Shown here one piece after another: positions 15,864-23,991 of a stretch of 64,000 nucleotides of DNA (within the stretch, counting starts at the first letter, position 1; each line of letters opens with the position of its first letter). Under the pieces are notes generated by a model, which searched no databases, was not told where the DNA came from, and worked only from the letters and a program-made list of their open reading frames with translations. The DNA comes from OMPR01 sp965183835 (lineage in GTDB: Bacteria > Pseudomonadota > Alphaproteobacteria > Rhodobacterales > Rhodobacteraceae). The DNA is taken from positions 62,001-126,000 of the forward strand of contig CBCYME010000010.1 in NCBI GenBank assembly GCA_965183835.1, in the 5' to 3' direction. The position numbers and the translations under genes are program-made.

Positions 15864-16607
15864 TCAGGTCAGGAACCCACCGTCGGTGTCATCTCCGGCT
15901 TCTTCAAGCAAGCGCTGCATATCCGGAACTGTCACGTGACGCTTGCCTTCCAGCACAATCACACCGTCCTTTTTCAGCGCTGACATCTGTCGGCTTACCG
16001 TTTCCAGCGTCAGCCCAAGATAGTCCGCCATCGCTTCGCGGGTCAGTGGCAAATCAAACACCTTGCCCCCGTCCACGTTTGCCGAACTCAGCGTCGCATC
16101 CCGGCGCGCAATGATCGACAGCAGGCTGGCGATCTTTTCGCGCGCAGTCTTGCGCCCCAAAACCAGCATCCATTCCCGCGCCGCGTCCAGCTCATCCAGC
16201 GTCATCTGCAACAACCGGTGTGCGATATGCGGGGTCTTGCTCATCAGCTCTTCGAACGGGGCCTTGCGGAAACAACACATGACGATATCCGTCGTGGCCA
16301 CCACATCATAGGCCGCGCCATCGCGGCCCGGACGGCCGACAAAATCCGACGGCAACAGCAACCCAACCATTTGGGTGCGCCCATCTTCCATCGTCTGCGT
16401 CAGAGTTGCGATTCCCGACACCACAGAGCCAACAAAATTCATCTTGTCACCAGACCAGATGATCGTTTGTCCCGCCTCAAAACTGCGATAGTATTTTATT
16501 TCTTCAAGTGCGACGAGCTCATCATGATCGCAATGCGCACATACGGCGCGATTACGAATGGGACAATCTCCGCAGTTGGAGGGCACAGGCTGTTTCAAGG
16601 CAATCAT
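15864..16607 (-). CDS. fnrL: FNR-type oxygen-sensing regulator FnrL
   Basis: This Crp/Fnr regulator of 247 residues binds DNA when its 4Fe-4S cluster is intact under low oxygen. The N-terminus has cysteines at 12, 15, 23 and 26, and a distal pair lies in DIVMCCFRKAPFEEL, providing the four cluster ligands. The C-terminal helix-turn-helix reads REAMADYLGLTLETVSRQM, with the E-x-x-S-R recognition residues typical of FNR. An FNR-like palindrome lies only 15 bases upstream of its start and is shared with hemN, suggesting autoregulation. Neighbouring cco and hemN genes are classic FnrL targets. Confidence 0.95.
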   Translation of the reverse strand: MIALKQPVPSNCGDCPIRNRAVCAHCDHDELVALEEIKYYRSFEAGQTIIWSGDKMNFVGSVVSGIATLTQTMEDGRTQMVGLLLPSDFVGRPGRDGAAYDVVATTDIVMCCFRKAPFEELMSKTPHIAHRLLQMTLDELDAAREWMLVLGRKTAREKIASLLSIIARRDATLSSANVDGGKVFDLPLTREAMADYLGLTLETVSRQMSALKKDGVIVLEGKRHVTVPDMQRLLEEAGDDTDGGFLT

Positions 16608-16621
16608 AAAGCGTGTCTCAA

Positions 16622-16635
16622 TTGATCTGGGTCAA
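16622..16635 (+). promoter_or_regulatory. FNR-type box between fnrL and hemN
   Basis: TTGATCTGGGTCAA matches the FNR consensus except for one base in the right half. It lies 15 bases before the fnrL start and 36 bases before the hemN start. So close to both starts it may activate hemN and repress or tune fnrL; the direction of effect is inferred. Confidence 0.75.
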
Positions 16636-16670
16636 AGCATTCCAGTGAGCGCACATATTACAGCTTTCGA

Positions 16671-18026
16671 ATGATAGTGAAATCTCAATTCGCCCAGCTT
16701 GGACTATTTGACGCGAAGGTGCCGCGTTATACCAGCTACCCAACGGCCCCGCATTTCAGCAATGATGTGGGCTCAAACCTGTATGGTGACTGGATTTCGG
16801 CGATCAAGCCCGGCAGCGCGATTTCGCTCTATATCCACGTTCCATTCTGTCGCCGTTTGTGCTGGTTCTGCGCCTGTCGCACCCAGGGAACGCAATCCGA
16901 CTCACCGGTCATTGCCTACCTTGAAACGCTCAAGGTCGAACTGCGCATGTTGGCGGATCGCCTGCCGGCCGGGGTGACTCTGTCCCGTCTCCATTGGGGC
17001 GGCGGCACGCCAACCCTGCTACAACCGACGATGATGGAAGACTTGGCAAAATCCATTCTGGACGTGGTTCCATTGGGCAAAAATGCCGAGTTTTCAGTTG
17101 AGATCGACCCCAACGAAATCGACGCCGACAGGTTAGATGCGCTTGCCAGCGCCGGCATGAACCGCGCCTCGATCGGGGTGCAGGATTTCGACGACGAAAT
17201 TCAGAAAACCATTGGCCGCATCCAAAGCTATGACATCACCCGCGATGCGGTGGATATGATCCGGGCTCGCGGCATCACCAGCCTGAACGCCGACATCCTG
17301 TACGGCTTGCCCCACCAAACCAAAGCCCGCATGACCGAAAGCGTGCAAAAACTGCTCTCGCTTAGTCCAGATCGGGTCGCCTTGTATGGCTATGCCCATG
17401 TGCCATGGATGGCCAAGCGCCAACAACTGATCCCCTCGGACGCGCTACCAACCCCTGAACAACGGCTCGAACTATACGAAACCGCGCAGCGCCTTTTCCT
17501 CTGGGACAACTACGCTGAAATCGGCATCGACCATTTCGCCACTCAGAACGATGGCCTGACGCATGCCCTCAAAGCAGGGCGGTTGAAGCGAAATTTCCAA
17601 GGCTACACCGATGATCAGGCCGACGTGCTGATTGGTGTTGGTGCTTCATCAATCTCGCGGTTTCCGCAGGGCTTTGCCCAAAACGCACCAGCCACTTCGC
17701 TCCACACCGCCGCGATCCGGGACGGTCGGTTCTCAACATCGCGTGGACATTTGTTCAAAGACCAAGACGTACTGCGCGGCCGCCTGATCGAGGCCCTAAT
17801 GTGTGAGTTCCGCATTGATGCTGCAGAAATCCTGCGGGATCACCCCATCACCGAACCGCAATTGCAGGCGCTCTTTGCGCAGGCGGGGAAAGCGTTCCCC
17901 GACCTGCTCAAGATTTCAGCCGAGGGGTTGTACATCCCCCCTCAGGCACGCGCCCTGACCAGAATGATCGCCCGCTGCTTTGACGCGTACGATCTCAGCA
18001 AGGCCGGGCACAGCTCGGCCATCTGA
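16671..18026 (+). CDS. hemN: Oxygen-independent coproporphyrinogen III oxidase
   Basis: This radical SAM enzyme decarboxylates coproporphyrinogen III to protoporphyrinogen IX without oxygen, a step of haem synthesis. The 451-residue protein has the cluster motif CRRLCWFC at residues 60-67, followed by C69 as in true HemN, and conserved GGGTPT and ADILYGLPHQT blocks. The HemN C-terminal domain is present. Length matches HemN (about 450) rather than the shorter HemW. It is divergent from fnrL across an FNR-type box, which agrees with its need at low oxygen and with supplying haem for the cbb3 oxidase nearby. Confidence 0.95.
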   Translation: MIVKSQFAQLGLFDAKVPRYTSYPTAPHFSNDVGSNLYGDWISAIKPGSAISLYIHVPFCRRLCWFCACRTQGTQSDSPVIAYLETLKVELRMLADRLPAGVTLSRLHWGGGTPTLLQPTMMEDLAKSILDVVPLGKNAEFSVEIDPNEIDADRLDALASAGMNRASIGVQDFDDEIQKTIGRIQSYDITRDAVDMIRARGITSLNADILYGLPHQTKARMTESVQKLLSLSPDRVALYGYAHVPWMAKRQQLIPSDALPTPEQRLELYETAQRLFLWDNYAEIGIDHFATQNDGLTHALKAGRLKRNFQGYTDDQADVLIGVGASSISRFPQGFAQNAPATSLHTAAIRDGRFSTSRGHLFKDQDVLRGRLIEALMCEFRIDAAEILRDHPITEPQLQALFAQAGKAFPDLLKISAEGLYIPPQARALTRMIARCFDAYDLSKAGHSSAI

Positions 18027-18044
18027 CCCAGAAGGGGAGAGCTG

Positions 18045-18085
18045 GGTCCTGACGGCGGATCACTATAGGGTCCGCCGTTAGGACC
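18045..18085 (+). other. Strong hairpin downstream of hemN
   Basis: A 15-base-pair stem with one mismatch (18045-18059 with 18071-18085) around an 11-base loop lies 19 bases past the hemN stop. There is no T-run on the plus side (a C-run follows), so it is either a factor-assisted terminator or an mRNA-stabilising structure. The rest of the 259-base hemN to EF-G-like spacer shows no supported gene. Confidence 0.55.
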
Positions 18086-18285
18086 CCCCATCCCACCCAA
18101 GCAGCAAAACACTTGACGCACCCCGTCAAGCTTCCCACACTTAAACTCATCGCGCAGCAGCCCGTTGTCCATGCAAGCGACAAACGCCCCGCGCGCCCGA
18201 GGCAGGTCACCAGACAGATCCCCCAAGCGAGCATCAAAATGTTCGCCTATCCAATCGGGTAGCGTCAAAGCAATGGGATGATCAC

Positions 18286-20172
18286 ATGCGCGTCTTCACA
18301 GTTTTGGGCCCTGCCCACTCCGGTAAATCCACATTGGTTCAGGCGCTCAGCCGTCTGGATGGGCAAGACATCTCGTTTACGGTTTCCAACGTCGTAAAAC
18401 TGCACAGCTTCTCTTACCTTGATGACCCTTGGTGCGCGATTGATGTCGATGGCGGCAGCGACTCTCTTGCCTATGTTGGCCCTGCTCTCGCGCTCAGCGA
18501 CGCGGCCGTCATCATTGTGCCGCCAGACCCTAACGCCGCTGAACTCTGCGCGCCCTATCTGCGCCTTGTAGAAGAGGCCGGGATCCCCTGCTTTCTCTTC
18601 CTCAACCGTATGGATGCCCCGAATGGACGCATCCGTGACATTGTCGCGGCCTTGCAAACCTACTGTCGCCATTCCATCGCCCTACGCCAAGTGCCCCTGC
18701 GCGAAAACGATCAGATCGTCGGGGCCGTCGATTTGATTTCCGAACGCGCGTGGAAATATCAGGAAAACCACCCCTCAGCCCTGATTGAACTTCCCAACGC
18801 GGCCCAAAACCGCGAACAGGAAGCCCGCGCAGACCTGCTCGAAACGCTCTCTGATTTTGATGATCATCTGCTCGAACAACTGATCGAAGACAAACGCCCC
18901 CCCACGAAAGAGGTTTATGAGATCGCGGCGCAGGTCTTGCAAAACCATCAATTGATCTCTGCCTATTTGGGGTCAGCCCTCCACGGCAACGGCCAGACAC
19001 GCCTGATGAAATCCCTTCGTCACGAAGCCCCAGAATACTCAGTCGCCGCTGACCGGGATGCCGCAGAACCGCAGGCTTTGGCCATTACGGGGTTTGCCGA
19101 CATTAAGAAACATATTGGTAAAATCACTGTCCTGCGCGGGTTGGGCGATGGCGTGACAACTCAAACCCCCTTGGGCGGAGATAGCATCGGCAGCCTGACA
19201 GAATTGGACGCAAAGACCCCCGTCCAACGAGTTGAGGCCGGGCAAATCGCGTTGGCGGTTAAATCCGATCATCTGCGCCCCGGACAAATCTATGACCCCC
19301 AATCCGGTCACCCTCTGCCCGACTGGGCCACCAGCCATCCCGCTGGCATTCGACAGCGCGTATCGCCCGCGCATGACCGCGACGACGTGCGTCTGTCCAA
19401 CGCCCTGTCCCGCTTGGTCGAAATTGACCCCGGATTACACCTGTCCCAAGACGAAACCACCGGACAGGCCGTGGTTGGCTGTCAGGGCCCCCAACACTTG
19501 CGCCGGATCACTGAAAAACTGGCGCAAGATTTCGGGGTTGAGGTCACGGCCGACCCCGTCGCAACCGCCTATCGCGAGACAATTTCCAAAGCTGTTGAAA
19601 CCCAATACCGCCACCGCAAGCAATCGGGTGGTGCAGGGCAATTCGCGGACGTCTTGATTGCCATTGAACCCACCCCCCGCGGCACTGGCTTTGCCTTTAG
19701 CGATACCGTCAAAGGCGGCGCAGTCCCCAAAAACTATATCCCATCCGTCGCCACCGGCGCGGGCGAGGCCTTGGCCCGCGGCCCCGAAGGGTACCCCGTC
19801 GTCGACGTCAAGGTCACCCTCAAAGACGGAAAGCACCACAATGTCGACAGTTCTGATTATGCCTTTCGCACCGCTGGCAAAGCCGCTGTACGCGAGGCGA
19901 TGACCCAAGCGCGCCCGGTCACGTTACAACCAGTCATGCGCGCCGAAATGCATCTGCCCTCAAAATTCGTTGGGGATATGGTGCCCACAATCAGCGGTCT
20001 CCATGGCCAGATTCTGGGGTTTGAAAACAATCCAGACGCCGCCGGGTGGGATATCTTCAACTCCCTCCTCCCCGCAGGTGCACAAGATGAATTGCACCGG
20101 GCCTTGGCCAGCGCCTCTCGCGGGACCGGCTGGGTGCAATTCAGCTTTGATCACTATGAGGAACTGCGCTGA
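18286..20172 (+). CDS. Divergent elongation factor G-like GTPase
   Basis: This 628-residue protein has the EF-G domain order but is shorter than normal EF-G (about 690-705). The P-loop reads GPAHSGKST instead of GHVDHGKTT, the switch II region is DVDGG and lacks the catalytic histidine of DTPGH, and the G4 motif is NRMD instead of NKCD. Domains II to V are recognisable, for example VETQYRHRKQSGGAGQFADV and the C-terminal TISGLHGQILGFE. Such paralogues are known as EF-G-like proteins, and their role is unsettled. Loss of the catalytic His suggests weak GTP hydrolysis. It stands alone, convergent with the yej operon. Confidence 0.85.
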   Translation: MRVFTVLGPAHSGKSTLVQALSRLDGQDISFTVSNVVKLHSFSYLDDPWCAIDVDGGSDSLAYVGPALALSDAAVIIVPPDPNAAELCAPYLRLVEEAGIPCFLFLNRMDAPNGRIRDIVAALQTYCRHSIALRQVPLRENDQIVGAVDLISERAWKYQENHPSALIELPNAAQNREQEARADLLETLSDFDDHLLEQLIEDKRPPTKEVYEIAAQVLQNHQLISAYLGSALHGNGQTRLMKSLRHEAPEYSVAADRDAAEPQALAITGFADIKKHIGKITVLRGLGDGVTTQTPLGGDSIGSLTELDAKTPVQRVEAGQIALAVKSDHLRPGQIYDPQSGHPLPDWATSHPAGIRQRVSPAHDRDDVRLSNALSRLVEIDPGLHLSQDETTGQAVVGCQGPQHLRRITEKLAQDFGVEVTADPVATAYRETISKAVETQYRHRKQSGGAGQFADVLIAIEPTPRGTGFAFSDTVKGGAVPKNYIPSVATGAGEALARGPEGYPVVDVKVTLKDGKHHNVDSSDYAFRTAGKAAVREAMTQARPVTLQPVMRAEMHLPSKFVGDMVPTISGLHGQILGFENNPDAAGWDIFNSLLPAGAQDELHRALASASRGTGWVQFSFDHYEELR

Positions 20173-20213
20173 AAGGGCGCCACATCACAGTCCCCTAAAG
20201 ATCGCGATGGCGC

Positions 20214-21794
20214 TTAGCCCGCCGCCGCGATCAATTCACGGGTATAGTCTGTCTGCGCATTTTCAAACAGATCCTGCGCCGCCCCCATTTCGATCACATC
20301 GCCCTGCTTCATCACAAGAACCTGATGCGACATCGCCCGTACCACCTTCAAATCGTGCGAGATGAACAAATAAGCCAGCCCGTACTTGCGCTGTAGATTC
20401 CGCAGCAGTTCAACAATCTGCACCTGCACAGTCATATCCAACGCACTTGTCGGTTCATCCAACACCAACAACTTGGGGCGCAAGACCATGGCGCGGGCAA
20501 TCGCAATCCGTTGTCGTTGCCCCCCCGAAAACTCGTGCGGATACCGATCCATCGCGGCGGGGTCCAACCCGACCTCTTCCATCACTTCGGCCACCAATTC
20601 ACGTGGGGCGCGGTGGGGGTCAATGTTGTGCACAGCCAAGCCTTCGGCAATGATCTGCGCGCAGGTCAGGCGTGGGCTCAGGCTGCCAAACGGGTCTTGA
20701 AACACGATTTGCATGTCTTTGCGCAACTTGCGCAATTCGCGGGTGGACCAACTGCGCACATCCTGCCCCCGAAAGTTGATCCCCCCCTCGGATGAAATCA
20801 GCCGCATCATCGCCAGCGCCAGCGTGGTTTTGCCCGACCCCGACTCGCCCACAATGCCCAACGTTTCACCGGCACGGACCCGAATATTGGCGTCATTCAC
20901 CGCCTTCACATGCCCAACCGTTCGTTTCAGAAACCCGCGCTGGATCGGGAACCAGACCTTCAAATGATCCGTCGTTGCGATCTCTTCTGCATCCTCTGCA
21001 ATCGGATCTGGCTCGCCCGTCGGCTCAGCCGCCAACAATTTGCGAGTATAGGGGTGTTGCGGGTCGTCAAAAATCGCAGCCGTCGGGCCGGCCTCAACAA
21101 TTTCGCCGTCTTTCATCACACAGACCCGGTCAGCAATCCGTCGCACAATGCCCAGGTCATGGGTGATGAACAAAAGCCCCATGTTTTCCTCGCGCTTCAG
21201 ATCCGCGAGCAGCTCAAGAATTTGCGCCTGAATGGTCACATCCAACGCCGTCGTTGGTTCATCCGCGATCAAAACATCTGGCTTGTTTGCAAGCGCCATC
21301 GCAATCATCACACGTTGGCGTTGCCCCCCGGATAGCTGATGCGGATAGCTGTCCAACCGCTCTGCAGAATCGCGAATGCCAACCTTATTCAACAGCTCAA
21401 CAATCCGCGTTTTTGCCGCGGCCCCGGTGATCCCCTGATGCAAGGCCAAGGATTCGGCCATCTGCTTTTCGATCGTGTGCAACGGATTCAAGGACGTCAT
21501 CGGTTCCTGAAAGATGAAACTGATGTCATTGCCGCGCACCTGCATAAGGGTGTCTTTGCTCGCGCCAATCATCTCTTGCCCGGCATATGTCACGGACCCT
21601 TCGACAACAGCACTGTCCCCCAGCAAGGACACCGTAGACAATGCAGTCACCGACTTGCCCGACCCGGATTCACCAACCAACGCAACCGTCTCGCCCCGAT
21701 CCACCGTGAACGACACACCTTTGACCGCAGCGCTCAGCTGACCGTCCTGCCGGAATGACACCCGCAGATCGTTCACTTCCAAAACAGCACTCAT
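20214..21794 (-). CDS. yejF: Peptide ABC transporter, fused dual ATP-binding protein YejF
   Basis: This 526-residue protein contains two ATP-binding cassettes in one chain. Each has a Walker A (GESGSGKS and GESGSGKT), a signature (LSGGQRQRV and FSGGQRQRI) and a Walker B followed by Glu. The C-terminal oligopeptide-transporter extension follows each. YejF energises import of oligopeptides and, in enterobacteria, of microcin C. It overlaps the end of yejE by four bases and is the last gene of the yejABEF operon. All catalytic motifs are intact. Confidence 0.93.
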   Translation of the reverse strand: MSAVLEVNDLRVSFRQDGQLSAAVKGVSFTVDRGETVALVGESGSGKSVTALSTVSLLGDSAVVEGSVTYAGQEMIGASKDTLMQVRGNDISFIFQEPMTSLNPLHTIEKQMAESLALHQGITGAAAKTRIVELLNKVGIRDSAERLDSYPHQLSGGQRQRVMIAMALANKPDVLIADEPTTALDVTIQAQILELLADLKREENMGLLFITHDLGIVRRIADRVCVMKDGEIVEAGPTAAIFDDPQHPYTRKLLAAEPTGEPDPIAEDAEEIATTDHLKVWFPIQRGFLKRTVGHVKAVNDANIRVRAGETLGIVGESGSGKTTLALAMMRLISSEGGINFRGQDVRSWSTRELRKLRKDMQIVFQDPFGSLSPRLTCAQIIAEGLAVHNIDPHRAPRELVAEVMEEVGLDPAAMDRYPHEFSGGQRQRIAIARAMVLRPKLLVLDEPTSALDMTVQVQIVELLRNLQRKYGLAYLFISHDLKVVRAMSHQVLVMKQGDVIEMGAAQDLFENAQTDYTRELIAAAG

Positions 21795-22897
21795 GAGAAA
21801 GTCTTCCTTGGATCAAACGCATCCCGCACGCCCTCAAAGATAAAGACAAGCAGCGACAACATAATGGCAAAGGTGAAAAACGCGGTGAATGCCAACCAAG
21901 GCGCCTGCAGGTTCTGTTTGGCCTGCAAGGTCAACTCCCCCAGACTGGGCGCCGAGGATGGCAACCCAAAACCCAGAAAATCAAGACTAGCCAACCCCCC
22001 AATGGTTCCGGTCACGATGAACGGCATGAACGTCAGCGTCGCCACCATCGCATTGGGCAACATGTGGCGGAACATGATGGTCATATTCCCAACACCCAAC
22101 GCCTTGGCCGCCCGCACGTACTCAAGGTTCCGCGCCCGCAGGAACTCGGCCCGCACCACGCCAACCAAACCCGTCCAACTGAACAGGATCATCAACGCCA
22201 CCAACAGCCAGAAACTGCGCCCCAAAATGGCAAACATGATGATGATCACATAGAGCGACGGCGTCGATGACCAGATCTCAATGATCCGCTGGAACACCAG
22301 ATCAACCCATCCGCCGAAAAAGCCCTGAATGGCCCCCGCCAACACGCCGATCACACTCGCCACCCCGGTCACAACCAAAGTGAACAGGATCGACAGCCGG
22401 AACCCATGGATCACCCGCGCCAACACATCGCGCTTGGTGTCATCCGTGCCCAGCCAGTTCTGGCTGTTGGGCGGCAATGGCGCGGCACCGGGACGATCCA
22501 CCGTGGTGTTGAACGAATACGGGATCAACGGCCAGATCGCCCAGCCTTTGTCGAACCCATCCGCCTCAAAAGTGCCCGCGCTGATCTGTTCCAACATCTC
22601 GTCGGGTTCGTCAAAGCAGTCTTCCAGCCCACCCGATGCGATCAGGCATTTCACCTCAGGGTCGCGATAAATCGCTTCGGTCTGGAAATCACCGCCAAAC
22701 GCCGTCTCTGGATAAAAGTTAAAGATCGGCGTGAAATATTCGCCGCGGTAGTTCACCAAAATCGGTTTGTCATTCGCCAGAAACTCGGCAAACAACGACA
22801 GCCCGAACAGGATCGAAAACAGGATCAACGACCAGAACGCCCGCCCGTTGCGGCGAAAGTTACGCCAGCGGCGCTGGTTCAGAGGGGACATAGCCAT
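21791..22897 (-). CDS. yejE: Peptide ABC transporter permease YejE
   Basis: This 368-residue inner-membrane permease has a first helix at about residues 20-38, then a long periplasmic segment with two cysteines (CLIASGGLEDCFDE) that is characteristic of YejE, and a C-terminal set of five helices with the EAA-type loop EYVRAAKALGVGNMTIMFRH contacting the ATPase. It overlaps yejB by one base at its start and yejF by four at its end, so the operon is translationally coupled. Confidence 0.93.
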   Translation of the reverse strand: MAMSPLNQRRWRNFRRNGRAFWSLILFSILFGLSLFAEFLANDKPILVNYRGEYFTPIFNFYPETAFGGDFQTEAIYRDPEVKCLIASGGLEDCFDEPDEMLEQISAGTFEADGFDKGWAIWPLIPYSFNTTVDRPGAAPLPPNSQNWLGTDDTKRDVLARVIHGFRLSILFTLVVTGVASVIGVLAGAIQGFFGGWVDLVFQRIIEIWSSTPSLYVIIIMFAILGRSFWLLVALMILFSWTGLVGVVRAEFLRARNLEYVRAAKALGVGNMTIMFRHMLPNAMVATLTFMPFIVTGTIGGLASLDFLGFGLPSSAPSLGELTLQAKQNLQAPWLAFTAFFTFAIMLSLLVFIFEGVRDAFDPRKTFS

Positions 22898-23982
22898 CAG
22901 CCTTCCCTCCCTTCGAAATCAATGCGCGGATCAACCAGCACATACATCAGATCAGACAAGATCCCGACCACAAGGCTCATCAAGCCAAAGATGAACAGCG
23001 TGCCAAAGATCACCGGGTAATCCCGCGCCACCGCAGCCTCAAACCCCAGACGCCCCAATCCATCCAACGAGAAAATCGTCTCAATAATGATGGACCCAGA
23101 GAAAAACACCCCGATGAACACCGCCGGGAAACCGGCAATCACAATCAGCATGGCGTTGCGGAACACATGACCATACAACACCTTGCTTTCGCTCAACCCT
23201 TTGGCCCGCGCCGTCATCACATAGTGTTTCTTGATCTCGTCCAGAAACGAATTCTTGGTCAGCAAAGTCAGCGTCGCAAAGGCGGAAATCGTCGATGCCA
23301 ATACAGGCAAAGCAATGTGCCAGAAATAGTCCAACACCTTGCCCAACGGGCTCAGCTGATCAAAATTGTCCGACGTCAGACCGCGCAACGGAAAGATCTG
23401 CCAATACGATCCACCCGCGAACAGCACCAGCAACAGGATCGCAAACAAAAACCCAGGAATTGCATAGGCCACGATGATCGCGCCACTGGTCCACGTGTCA
23501 AAACTGGACCCGTCACTGATCGCTTTGCGAATACCCAACGGAATCGACACCAGATAGGCAATCAAGGTCGACCACAGGCCCAGTGAAATCGACACCGGCA
23601 TCTTTTCCAGCACCAGATCAATCACGCTGACAGACCGGAAATAGCTCTCGCCGAAATCAAGCCGCATATAGTTGCCCAGCATTGACAGGAACCGTTCCAA
23701 CGGCGGTTTGTCGAATCCGAATTCCTTTTCCAGCTCGGCAATAAATTCCGGGGGCAGACCCCGCGCGCCGACGTATTCTTCGTTGGGCGCGCCAGATTGC
23801 GTTTCAACATCACTGCCGCCACCGGCAAAGCTTTCAAAGGCGTCGCCACCGCCTTGCAGCTCGGCGATGATCTGTTCAACCGGGCCACCGGGGACAAACT
23901 GAACCAACGTAAAGTTGACGATCATGATGCCCAACAAAGTGGGGATCACCAGCAACAGGCGTCTTAGAATATAGGCTCCCAT
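22897..23982 (-). CDS. yejB: Peptide ABC transporter permease YejB
   Basis: This 361-residue permease begins with a membrane helix (MGAYILRRLLLVIPTLLGIM) followed by a periplasmic loop enriched in Gly/Ser and acidic residues, and ends with five helices including the cytoplasmic coupling loop HYVMTARAKGLSESKVLYGH. It is the first permease of the yejABEF transporter and lies nine bases downstream of yejA. Family length is normal. Confidence 0.93.
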   Translation of the reverse strand: MGAYILRRLLLVIPTLLGIMIVNFTLVQFVPGGPVEQIIAELQGGGDAFESFAGGGSDVETQSGAPNEEYVGARGLPPEFIAELEKEFGFDKPPLERFLSMLGNYMRLDFGESYFRSVSVIDLVLEKMPVSISLGLWSTLIAYLVSIPLGIRKAISDGSSFDTWTSGAIIVAYAIPGFLFAILLLVLFAGGSYWQIFPLRGLTSDNFDQLSPLGKVLDYFWHIALPVLASTISAFATLTLLTKNSFLDEIKKHYVMTARAKGLSESKVLYGHVFRNAMLIVIAGFPAVFIGVFFSGSIIIETIFSLDGLGRLGFEAAVARDYPVIFGTLFIFGLMSLVVGILSDLMYVLVDPRIDFEGREG

Positions 23983-23991
23983 AAGTCTGGC

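Noticed and set aside
17942..18268. Minus-strand open frame of 108 codons after hemN
   Set aside because: It begins with TTG without a binding site, overlaps hemN by 85 bases, and covers the strong hairpin at 18045-18085. No recognised domain.
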